A stretch of 16,156 nucleotides of DNA from contig VGPB01000020.1 in assembly GCA_016875695.1 (NCBI GenBank), positions 1 through 16,156 of the forward strand, written 5' to 3'. The DNA comes from Chloroflexota bacterium (lineage in GTDB: Bacteria; Chloroflexota; Dehalococcoidia; UBA2979). Of the stretch, positions 7,009 through 13,349 are shown piece by piece. How positions within the stretch are numbered: the stretch's first letter is position 1; each line of letters starts with the position of its first letter. The translations under genes and the position numbers were made by a program. The notes below the pieces were generated by a model. That model was not told the origin of the DNA and searched no databases. It was given only the letters and a program-made list of their open reading frames with translations.

Positions 7009-7938
7009 TTATGCGGCGACCGTGTGCTCGATGAATGCCCGCACCTGCGCCTGTACGCCGGCCACCCCGCCGGCGCGCTTCAGCGCCATCGGCAGCGGCG
7101 GCACGGACCACTCGCGCTCGGGCGGGCACGCCCCCGCTTCCTCGACGCCGTCGCTGAAGCCGTACGCCTGGGCGAACATCCGTGCGCGCACCACTAGCGC
7201 GCTGAGGCTGCGCGGGTCCGGCAGCTCCTCGAGCCGTTGCGCGTGCTGCCCCACCGCCGTCGCCAGCGGCTCCGGGAAGTTTCAGTGCAGCGCCAGCGCC
7301 AGCGCCCCGCCCAGCTGCGCGTCCGTGAAGCCGACCAGCTGCCGCTCCGCCTCGTGCAGGCTCACCTCGTGGTGCCGCGCCAGCAGCATCGCGTCCTGCA
7401 GCACCTGCAGCACCTGCAGCACCTGCAGCACCTGCAGCACCTGCAGCACCTGCAGCACCTGCAGCACCTGCAGCACCTGCGGCTCCTGCTGGTCCAGCGC
7501 CAGCCGGCCGACGTTGTGCACCACCCCGGCCGTGAACGCCTCGTCCTGGTGCGCACGGTGCGCGCGCCCCAGCACCTCCGCCAGCATCGCCACTGTCACC
7601 GAGTAGTGCCAGAACGTCTTGTACGAGATGTGCGTCGACCCCGGCACCGCGTCGATTACGCACGACGCGAGCGTCGCCGAGCGCACCGCGCGGAAGCCGA
7701 GCAGTACCACCGCGTCGTGCACCGTTATGATGCGCCGTGAGAACCCGTAGTACGCCGAGTTCGACAGCCGCAACATTTTCGCCGTGAGCGCCTAGTCCGA
7801 GGAGATCACGGTCGCCAGCTCGTGCGCCGAGAAGCGCTCGCCCTCTGTCAGCTGCAGGATGCGCGACGCCACCGCGCCGATTGGCCGCAGCTCCCCGATC
7901 TGGTTCACGAGCTCGTCGAGCGTCGGATACGCCTGCAT
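7009..7938 (-). pseudogene. HDOD-domain protein, copy 1, two in-frame stops and an internal repeat expansion
   Basis: One continuous frame of 310 codons encodes an HDOD (HD-related output domain) protein: MQAYPTLDELVNQIGELRPI, FSAHELATVISSD, LRLSNSAYYGFSRRI, DAVVLLGFRAVRSATLA, and EAFTAGVVHNVGRLALDQQ. HDOD proteins are signalling or regulatory proteins related to HD phosphohydrolases but without a complete metal site. The frame is broken by TAG at codon 49 (7794-7792), where copy 2 has Gln (ASDQALSAK), and by TGA at codon 219 (7284-7282) in ALH-stop-NFPEPLA, where Trp is expected. There is no frameshift. Between the stops, Val-Leu-Gln is repeated nine times. The start is ATG 7938, with GGAG eight bases upstream. 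It is downstream of the paralogue at 8032-8883 and very probably inactive, unless the stops are assembly errors or are suppressed. Confidence 0.85.
7396..7476. repeat. Nine tandem copies of CTGCAGCAC
   Basis: An exact 9-bp unit is repeated nine times (81 bp), ending in the variant CTGCGGCTC. On the minus strand each unit encodes Val-Leu-Gln in HDOD copy 1. The paralogue has no such repeat at this place (LDQQMPEGFASAVALARA), so about eight copies were added in frame, probably by slippage or unequal exchange. Confidence 0.97.
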
Positions 7939-8031
7939 CGGTCCGTCTCCGGGCGCTTCGTGCGGTCCATTGCAATCGTCGTCGCCGGGACTAGGTGCGC
8001 GGATAGGGAGAAGCCCGCGCGGCACGAACCG

Positions 8032-8883
8032 CTAGCCCGCGACCGCAGTCTCGAGGAACGCGCCCACGCACTCCAGCAACCCCGCGGCCCCGCCCTGGCG
8101 GCCCAGCGCTACCGACAGCGGCGGCTCGCTCCACTCCGCGGGCGGCGCGGCCGCCTCGACGCGCTCCAGCCCGCCGGGCACTCCTTGCGTTCGCACGAAC
8201 AGCCGCGCGCGCACCACGCAGCCCGCCAGCGACCGCCGCTCTGGCAGCGCGTCCGCGTCCAGCTCGTGCCGCTCGATCGCCTCCGCTAGCGCCGCCGGGA
8301 ACTGCCACGCGCGCACCGGCGCGCCGCCCAGCTCGCTCGCCGTATAACCCAGCACGATGCACTCGGCGTCACGCAGCGCTAGCGCCTGCGCGCGCGCCAG
8401 CGCCACCGCCGACGCGAACCCCTCCGGCATCTGCTGATCCAGCGTCAACCGCCCGATCTGGTGCAGCACCCCCGCCGTGAACGCCTGCTCCTGCGCGGTC
8501 CCCTCCACACGACCCAGTAGCTCTGCCGTCACACCCACCGCCAGCGCGTGCTGCTAGAACTCCTCGTAGCGCAGCGTGTGGCTGCCTCGCAGCGCATCCA
8601 CCAGGCGCGTTGCCAGTGCCGCCTGCCGCACCTGCCGGAAGCCCAGCAGCACCACCGCGTCGCGCACCGTGCTCACCCGCCGCGGAAACCCGTAGTACGC
8701 CGAGTTCGTCAGCCGCGACAGCTTCGCGCTCAGCGCCTGGTCGCTCGCCAGCGTCGTCGCCAGTTCGTGCGCCGAGAAGCGCTCGTCCTCGGCGAGCGCG
8801 ATCACGCGCGTCGCCACGGCCGCTAGCGGGCGCAACCCCACCACCGCCTGCACCAGCGCATCCATCGAGGGGTAGCGGTTCAT
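8032..8883 (-). pseudogene. HDOD-domain protein, copy 2, one in-frame amber stop
   Basis: The frame of 284 codons encodes a complete HDOD protein: MNRYPSMDALVQAVVGLRPL, FSAHELATTLASDQALSAKL, SRLTNSAYYGFPRRVSTVRD, AVVLLGFRQVRQAALA, then AELLGRVEGTAQEQAFTAGV, LHQIGRLTLDQQ and SLAGCVVRARLFV. It is interrupted once, by TAG at codon 110 (8556-8554), in LRYEEF-stop-QHALAVG. Copy 1 has Trp at the matching place (YKTFWHYSV), so TGG to TAG is the simple explanation. It is clearly paralogous to copy 1 along its whole length, and the two form a tandem duplication separated by 93 bp. The N-terminal 109-residue piece could still be made, but it would lack the second half of the domain. The role of the intact protein is unknown; HDOD proteins are usually tied to signalling, chemotaxis or cell-cycle control. 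Confidence 0.85.
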
Positions 8884-9011
8884 CGGTGCCCTGCCATCGC
8901 ACGTGCGTGCGCACGGCGCCCGCGCGGGCGCCTCATGGCATCGTCGTCAGCCGGCCGCCCGCGTCCTATCGGCGAACCCCCGCGGGCTAGAGGTCCTGCC
9001 GAGCGCGTCGG

Positions 9012-9710
9012 CTACCCGAGGTTGTGCCGCGGGTAGCCACCCGACAGCCGCGCTGGGTCGTCGATGCCCGGGTATGGCGCGAACAGTGACTCGAGCTCCG
9101 TCCGCAGCGGGTCCCCCGCCGGCAGGTAGCGCGAGAAGTTGCCGTCCGGCTCCGGCCGCAGCCGGTGGCCGCCTTCCACGCCGAACTCGCGGATCTTGTC
9201 TTGCAGCAGCATCAGTCCTTGAAGCAGCGACTCCGGCCGCGGCGGGCAGCCCGGCACGTACACGTCCACCGGGCAGATCAGGTTCACCCCCGGCAGCACT
9301 GAGTACGCGTACGCGAACGGTCCGCCCATGATCGCGCAGCCGCCCATCGAGATGACCCACTTCGGCTCCGCCATCTGCAGGTACACGCGACGCACCGCTG
9401 GCGCCATCTTCCACGTCACCGTGCCCGCCACGATCATCAGGTCCGCCTGCCGCGGCGACGCCCGGAAGATCTCCGCCCCGAACCGCGCGATGTCGTAGCG
9501 CGACGTCGCCGACGCAATCATCTCGATCGCGCAGCACGCCAGCCCGAACATCGCCGGCCACAGCGATGAGGCACGCGCCCAGTTGAGGATGCCGTCCACC
9601 GACGTGAGCAGCACGTTCTTGCGCACTTCCTCGTCGAGGTCCAGCGGCGCGATGTCGCCGTTCGCCCGCAGCAGGTCCAGGGGACGGGCGCGTGGTTCCA
9701 GCATCGTCAT
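9012..9710 (-). CDS. nuoB: NADH-quinone oxidoreductase subunit B (NuoB), stand-alone
   Basis: NuoB carries cluster N2, the last Fe-S cluster of complex I before quinone, on the cytoplasmic arm. The four ligands are all present: the Cys pair in FGLACCAIEM (59, 60), SMGGC (125) and VYVPGCPPRPE (155), with the conserved RYDIARFG, PRQADLMIVAGT and KMAPAVRRVY blocks. ATG 9710 gives 232 residues and has an AAGGA ribosome-binding site; an ATG two codons later is possible. The C-terminus extends beyond the common ~160-180-residue core, ending GGYPRHNLG. No other nuo gene is adjacent: HDOD genes lie downstream and the cysteine desulfurase gene upstream. It may supply a complex I encoded elsewhere or a second enzyme of this type. 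The VPGCPPRPE motif and PVDVYVPG favour NuoB over hydrogenase small subunits. Confidence 0.92.
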   Translation of the reverse strand: MTMLEPRARPLDLLRANGDIAPLDLDEEVRKNVLLTSVDGILNWARASSLWPAMFGLACCAIEMIASATSRYDIARFGAEIFRASPRQADLMIVAGTVTWKMAPAVRRVYLQMAEPKWVISMGGCAIMGGPFAYAYSVLPGVNLICPVDVYVPGCPPRPESLLQGLMLLQDKIREFGVEGGHRLRPEPDGNFSRYLPAGDPLRTELESLFAPYPGIDDPARLSGGYPRHNLG

Positions 9711-9804
9711 CGCTGCGTCCTTCGGCGAGTCGTGCCCCGGGCGTTCGCCCGGCGCGCGCCATCGTAGTGGGCCTGCCACGCCGGCGTACAGCGCCCGCCG
9801 AGGC

Positions 9805-11049
9805 TTATCGCGCCAGCGCCAGCGAGGGCGCGTCCAGCCACGGCAGGTACCCCGGCGGCGGCTCCACCGCCACCGGCGAGAGCGCGCGCATCCGCGCCAC
9901 CACCGGCGGCAGCACCTCCAGCAGCCGGTCCACGTCGGCGTCCGTGTTCACGCGCCCCAGCGTGAAGCGCAGCGAGCCGCGCGCCAGCTCGCCTGGCACG
10001 CCCATCGCGACTAGCACGTGGCTCGGCTCCACCGACCCCGTGGTGCACGCCGACCCCGACGACGCAGCAATCCCTGCGAGGTCTAGCGCCAGCAGGATCG
10101 ACTCGCCTTCGACGAACGCCACTACCGCCGAGACCGACCCCGGCAGTCGCAGCCCGAGGTCGCGTGGCCCTGTGATGCCCAGCAGCGGCACCCGCCGCGG
10201 CAGCTCGTTGATGAGCCGCGCCTGCAGCGCGCGCTCGTGCGCGACGTCGGCCGCCCGGCGCTTCGCGGCCAGCCTCAGCGCCGCCGCGAAGCCCACGATC
10301 GCCGGCGTGTTCTCCGTCCCCGCGCGCCGCCGCTCCTCCTGCCCGCCACCGAGGATCTGCGGCAACAGCGGCGTGCCCGCGCGCACGTACAGCGCGCCCG
10401 CGCCGCGCGGCCCGTACAGCTTGTGCGCCGTCAGCGTCAGCAGGTCCACGCCCAGCGCGTGCACGTCCACCCCGAGGTGCGTTGCCGACTGCACGGCGTC
10501 CGTGTGCACCGCGGTGTGCGGGTTGCGCGCGTGCACCTGCGCCGCGATTGCCGCGATGTCGTTCAGCGCGCCGACCTCGTTGTTCGCGTGCATCACCGAC
10601 ACCAGCACGGTGTCCGGACGCACCGCCGCCGCGACCACCGCCGGATCCACGCGCCCGTCGTGCTCGACGCCGACGATCGTCAGCTCCGCTCCGTCGCGCT
10701 CCAGCTGCTCCGCCGTGTCGAGCACCGCGTGATGCTCGACGGCCGTCGTCACGATGTGCCGCCCGCGCTGCGCGCTCGCCGCCAGCACGCCGCGCAGCGC
10801 GAGGTTGTCGGACTCCGAGCCGCTCGACGTGAACACGATCTCCTCCGCCAGCGCCCCGATCGCCGCCGCCACCGCCTCGCGCGACTCATCGATCGCCTGC
10901 CGCGCCAGCTGCGCCTCGACGTAGATCGACGACGGGTTGTGCCAGCGCTCGCCGAAGTACGGCAGCATCGCCTCGACCACGGCCGGATCGACCGGCGTGG
11001 TCGCTGCGTGATCGAGGTAGCTGCGCTTCCGGCCGGCCATGGCGCACAT
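9805..11049 (-). CDS. iscS: Cysteine desulfurase (IscS/NifS family)
   Basis: This PLP enzyme takes sulfur from cysteine for Fe-S clusters and tRNA thiolation. Visible landmarks, numbered from ATG 11040, are YLDHAATTPVDP at the N-terminus, SGSESDNLA, the PLP-stacking His in TAVEHHAVL (~104), the PLP Lys in LTLTAHKLYGPRG (207), and the catalytic Cys in SSGSACTTGSVEPSHVL (332). The loop around that Cys is the long class I type of IscS/NifS, not the SufS type. Length is 411-414 residues. ATG 11049 and ATG 11040 are both possible starts, and neither has a clear ribosome-binding site. It is divergent from a SufR-like regulator (100 bp between starts), and an A-type carrier gene follows that regulator, forming an Fe-S assembly group. 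NuoB, itself an Fe-S protein, is encoded 94 bp downstream on the same strand. Desulfurases can also release selenium from selenocysteine. Confidence 0.94.
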   Translation of the reverse strand: MCAMAGRKRSYLDHAATTPVDPAVVEAMLPYFGERWHNPSSIYVEAQLARQAIDESREAVAAAIGALAEEIVFTSSGSESDNLALRGVLAASAQRGRHIVTTAVEHHAVLDTAEQLERDGAELTIVGVEHDGRVDPAVVAAAVRPDTVLVSVMHANNEVGALNDIAAIAAQVHARNPHTAVHTDAVQSATHLGVDVHALGVDLLTLTAHKLYGPRGAGALYVRAGTPLLPQILGGGQEERRRAGTENTPAIVGFAAALRLAAKRRAADVAHERALQARLINELPRRVPLLGITGPRDLGLRLPGSVSAVVAFVEGESILLALDLAGIAASSGSACTTGSVEPSHVLVAMGVPGELARGSLRFTLGRVNTDADVDRLLEVLPPVVARMRALSPVAVEPPPGYLPWLDAPSLALAR

Positions 11050-11085
11050 GGTACCGCGCCGCGCGCGCCGCGCGGGCGTTACGCG

Positions 11086-11101
11086 TTTTGTGAGCGCAAA
11101 A
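11086..11101. promoter_or_regulatory. Inverted repeat TTTTG-N6-CAAAA between iscS and the regulator gene, candidate operator
   Basis: TTTTGTGAGCGCAAAA is an A/T-rich palindrome in an otherwise very GC-rich gap. It sits between the two divergent starts and 12 bases upstream of the -35 box proposed for the regulator. It could be the site where the SufR-like protein controls both genes. This is inferred from position only. Confidence 0.4.
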
Positions 11102-11112
11102 TGGTGGAAAGT

Positions 11113-11142
11113 TTGACGATCCGCGATCCCGTCCCCTACGCT
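11113..11142 (+). promoter_or_regulatory. Promoter of the SufR-like regulator, probably leaderless
   Basis: TTGACG (11113-11118), 18 bases, then TACGCT (11137-11142). The -10 box ends only seven bases before ATG 11150, so transcription should begin at or next to the start codon, giving a leaderless mRNA. No ribosome-binding site is visible upstream, in agreement. Confidence 0.55.
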
Positions 11143-11149
11143 CGATGCA

Positions 11150-11815
11150 ATGGCGATGCTCGGTCGGGTGGAAACGAGCCGCGAGGCGATCCTTGACATC
11201 CTGCGCCGCCGCGAAGCGGTGTCCGTCGATGACCTCGCGCGCCAGTTGCGCCTCGCCGGCACCACCGTCCGCCGCCATCTCGACGTGCTCATGCGCGACG
11301 GCTTCGTCGCCGTCACCCAGGTCCGCGGCGGCACCGGCCGCCCACGCTACCAGTTCTCCCTGACCGAGGCCGGCGCCGAGCTCTTCCCTCACCACTACGT
11401 GCGACTCACCCGCCGGCTGATCGAGGAGATCGTCACCCTCGAGCCTGCGGAGACCACGGGCCGCCAGGGTAGCGAGCTCGCCGAGCTCATTTTCGTCAAG
11501 ATGGCCGCGCGCCTCGCCCGCGAGTGCGGCCCGCGCATGGACGGCCGCACTCCCGCCGAACGCGCCGGCATCGCCACAGAGCTGCTCGCCACCGAGGGCT
11601 TCGACTTCGAGCTCGTGCGCGACGGCGACGAGCTCCGCCTGCTCGGCCGTGGCTGCCCCTGCAGCCGCTTCGCGGCCGCGTCGGCCGGCGGCCCGCGCCG
11701 GACCTGCGACCACGACCGCCGTCTGCTCGAGGCGCTGATCGGCGCCCCCGTGACCGCGCTCCCGCTCGACGCTCTCCCGCACGAGTTCCTTTGCGGGTAC
11801 CGGGTTGCGGTATAA
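11150..11815 (+). CDS. SufR-like transcriptional regulator (winged helix with C-terminal Cys motif)
   Basis: This 221-residue protein has a DeoR/ArsR-like winged helix at residues 8-72 (REAILDILRRREAVSVDDLA, then GTTVRRHLDVLMRDG, wing GGTGRPRYQFSLTEAG). The C-terminal domain carries four Cys: GRGCPCSRF (169, 171), RRTCDHD (186) and FLCGYRV (215). This layout is that of the SufR family, in which Cys residues hold a [4Fe-4S] or [2Fe-2S] cluster that reports Fe-S status and represses suf genes when present. The position between a divergent cysteine desulfurase gene and an A-type carrier gene fits that role. ATG 11150 is used; ATG 11156 is also possible. The stop TAA overlaps the TATAAT promoter box of the next gene. 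Many relatives are annotated only as helix-turn-helix regulators, so sensing of Fe-S is inferred. Confidence 0.8.
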   Translation: MAMLGRVETSREAILDILRRREAVSVDDLARQLRLAGTTVRRHLDVLMRDGFVAVTQVRGGTGRPRYQFSLTEAGAELFPHHYVRLTRRLIEEIVTLEPAETTGRQGSELAELIFVKMAARLARECGPRMDGRTPAERAGIATELLATEGFDFELVRDGDELRLLGRGCPCSRFAAASAGGPRRTCDHDRRLLEALIGAPVTALPLDALPHEFLCGYRVAV

Positions 11816-11816
11816 T
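11811..11816 (+). promoter_or_regulatory. -10 box TATAAT before the A-type carrier gene
   Basis: A perfect TATAAT overlaps the stop codon of the SufR-like gene. TTGCGG lies 14 bases upstream, shorter than the usual 16-18 spacing, so the -35 is uncertain. A start near 11823 would leave a leader of about 54 nt before ATG 11877. Confidence 0.55.
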
Positions 11817-11876
11817 GCCTCTTGCCGGCGCTAGCGGCCCGCCCGTTCGCCGCACAGTCCGGGGAGGGCTCACCAC

Positions 11877-12269
11877 ATGACGACAGAGACCGAGCACAGC
11901 GCCGCGCTCGTGACTATCACCCCGCGCGCGGCCGCGCGCGCCCGCGAGCTGCTCACCTCGAAGGGGCTGCTAGAGGGCGCGCTCCGCGTGTTCGTCGCCG
12001 GCGGCGGCTGCTCCGGCTACCAATACGGCATGGCCCTCGCCACCGCCCCCGAGGACGACGACGCCGTCGTCGAGGCCGCCGACGGCCTGCGCATCCTCAT
12101 CGACCCGGACTCCGCCCGCCTCGTCGGCGGCGCCGAGGTCGACTACGTCGAGGACCTCATGAAGTCCGGCTTCACCATCTACAACCCCAACGCCACCTTC
12201 TCCTGCGCCTGCGGCTCGTCCTTCTCCTCGAAGGACGGCGGCGGCGCGCCCCGCCCCTGCCAGTCGTAG
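11877..12269 (+). CDS. A-type iron-sulfur carrier (IscA/ErpA/HesB family)
   Basis: A-type carriers accept Fe-S clusters from the scaffold and pass them to target enzymes. The three cluster ligands are in the family pattern: FVAGGGCSGYQYG (Cys45) and the C-terminal FSCACGSSF (Cys110, Cys112). ITPRAAARARELL at the start and YVEDLMKSGFTIYNPNA before the CxC are also characteristic. Length is 130 residues, slightly long because of an N-terminal TTETEHSAAL segment and a Gly-rich tail ending PRPCQS. A GGGGAGGG ribosome-binding site lies eight bases before ATG 11877. It is probably co-regulated with the upstream SufR-like gene and the divergent desulfurase. Whether it is closest to IscA, SufA or ErpA cannot be settled by eye, so no symbol is given. 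Confidence 0.93.
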   Translation: MTTETEHSAALVTITPRAAARARELLTSKGLLEGALRVFVAGGGCSGYQYGMALATAPEDDDAVVEAADGLRILIDPDSARLVGGAEVDYVEDLMKSGFTIYNPNATFSCACGSSFSSKDGGGAPRPCQS

Positions 12270-12289
12270 TCCGACGTATCGCGCAGCGC

Positions 12290-12323
12290 GCGCGGCGGGC
12301 TCCCGTTGGGGAGCCCGCCGCGC
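12290..12323. terminator. 15-bp perfect hairpin after the A-type carrier gene
   Basis: GCGCGGCGGGCTCCC pairs without mismatch to GGGAGCCCGCCGCGC around a GTTG loop. It lies 20 bases after the carrier gene stop and ends 34 bases before the EVE gene. No T-run follows, so it may act as a terminator, a transcription-attenuating or RNA-stabilising structure. Confidence 0.6.
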
Positions 12324-12357
12324 ATCCGGAGCAGAAGCGTCAGGAGGTACGGCGCGC

Positions 12358-12804
12358 ATGCAGGCGTGGATCGTCGTCGGCTCCCCTGACAACTTCGAGC
12401 TCCTGCGCGAGCGCGGCTTCAACGTCTGCGGCTTCAAGGCCTCCCGCCGCAAGCAGTCCGGCGAGATGCAGCCCGGCGATCGCCTCGTCTACTACCTCAC
12501 CGGCGTCGTCCAGTTCGGCGGCATCGTTGAGGTCACCTCGCCGATGGTCGAGGACGCCAGCGACGTCGGCCTGCGCTCGCAGTCCAAAGAGGGCGAGCAG
12601 TTCCCGTTCCGGGTCGGCACGCGCCCTGTGGTCGTGCCGCCGCTCGGCCACTACGTCGACGTCCGCCCGATCACCGACCTGCTCGACAAGACCCGCGCGC
12701 TCGGGCCGCAGAAGCTCGGCATCGCCTTTCGCGGTAACCTCCACCGCATCTCCAACGCCGACTACCGCCAGATCGAGGCGCTGCTCCAGCAGGCGGCCGG
12801 CTAG
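12358..12804 (+). CDS. EVE-domain protein (PUA-like fold)
   Basis: This small soluble protein of 148 residues consists of a single EVE domain: AWIVVGSPDNFE at the start, GFKASRRKQSGEMQPGDRLV, YYLTGVVQFGGIVEVTS, then PFRVGTRPVVV and GIAFRGNLHRIS near the end. EVE domains are PUA-related pockets that recognise modified bases in DNA or RNA and are often fused to restriction enzymes; this one stands alone. An AGGAGGT ribosome-binding site nine bases before ATG 12358 fixes the start. The strong hairpin just upstream separates it from the Fe-S genes. There is no nuclease or methylase gene next to it, so a defence role is not supported here. Confidence 0.87.
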   Translation: MQAWIVVGSPDNFELLRERGFNVCGFKASRRKQSGEMQPGDRLVYYLTGVVQFGGIVEVTSPMVEDASDVGLRSQSKEGEQFPFRVGTRPVVVPPLGHYVDVRPITDLLDKTRALGPQKLGIAFRGNLHRISNADYRQIEALLQQAAG

Positions 12805-12864
12805 CGCCGCTCGCCACCCGCCTCGGCTGCGCGAGGCCTCGCGGGGCGCGCTACCATACCGCGC

Positions 12865-13344
12865 ATGACCAACGCGGACCGCCCGCTCGACGACCGGCCC
12901 GCGCGCCGCTTGACACGCTCCCACGACTGCGTGCTCGCCGGTGTCGCCGGCGGGCTCGCGCGCTACTTCAACCTCGACCCAATCATCGTGCGCGCGCTCT
13001 GGGTGGTCGCGTTCTTGTTCACGCAGGCCGCCGCGCTCGTCGCGTACGTCCTGCTGCGGGTGTTCGTCCCCCCTGCCGAGCCGGACCCGCAGCTGCAGCC
13101 CATCGCGTCGCCCGGCGCGGCGTCGGCCGGCGAGCCGCGCTTGCGCGGGCTGCTCCTGCTCGGCGCCGCGCTCGTCGCTGTCGGCACGCTGCTGCTCGCT
13201 CGCGAGCTGCCCATGGTCGGCTGGTTCGGCTGGGGGTGGTTCGGGTGGCACCCCGGCCACCTGCTCGGCGGCCCGCTGCTCTGGCCCCTGCTGCTCCTCG
13301 CGGCCGGCCTCGTGCTGCTCACCCGCGGGCGCGACCCGTCGTAG
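12865..13344 (+). CDS. PspC-domain membrane protein
   Basis: This 159-residue protein begins with a PspC domain (residues ~14-70): RRLTRSHDCVLAGVAGGLAR, YFNLDPIIVRALWVV, AFLFTQAAALVAYVLLRVFV, including a transmembrane helix. After a Pro/Ala-rich linker come two more hydrophobic helices (LLLLGAALVAVGTLLLA and LLWPLLLLAAGLVLL), separated by a Trp/Gly-rich loop (WFGWGWFGWHPGH), like the LiaI/LiaF-type membrane segment often fused to PspC. Such proteins take part in envelope stress responses, but no partner gene is visible here. TACCAT ends seven bases before ATG 12865, the same spacing as in the SufR-like gene, suggesting a leaderless message, although no -35 box is clear. The next gene starts five bases after its stop. 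Confidence 0.85.
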   Translation: MTNADRPLDDRPARRLTRSHDCVLAGVAGGLARYFNLDPIIVRALWVVAFLFTQAAALVAYVLLRVFVPPAEPDPQLQPIASPGAASAGEPRLRGLLLLGAALVAVGTLLLARELPMVGWFGWGWFGWHPGHLLGGPLLWPLLLLAAGLVLLTRGRDPS

Positions 13345-13349
13345 CGCCG

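Noticed and set aside
7282..7284. TGA in HDOD copy 1 as a second selenocysteine codon.
   Set aside because: The aligned position expects Trp, not Cys, and the same gene also has a TAG. Nonsense mutation is simpler, and no clear SECIS-like hairpin was identified downstream by eye.
7396..7476. CRISPR-like array.
   Set aside because: The units are 9 bp and directly abutting, with no spacers; it is a coding tandem repeat.
7792..8556. Reassignment of TAG to an amino acid in this organism.
   Set aside because: TAG ends several intact genes here (selD, the lipoprotein, groEL, the A-type carrier, EVE, PspC, DinB-like), so it is a normal stop.
9012..9710. Hydrogenase small subunit rather than NuoB.
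   Set aside because: The spacing of CC, C and CP(P) ligands and the blocks RYDIARFG and PVDVYVPGCPPRPE are those of complex I subunit B.
12358..12804. EVE protein as part of a defence system.
   Set aside because: No nuclease, helicase or modification gene lies beside it; the neighbours are housekeeping genes.
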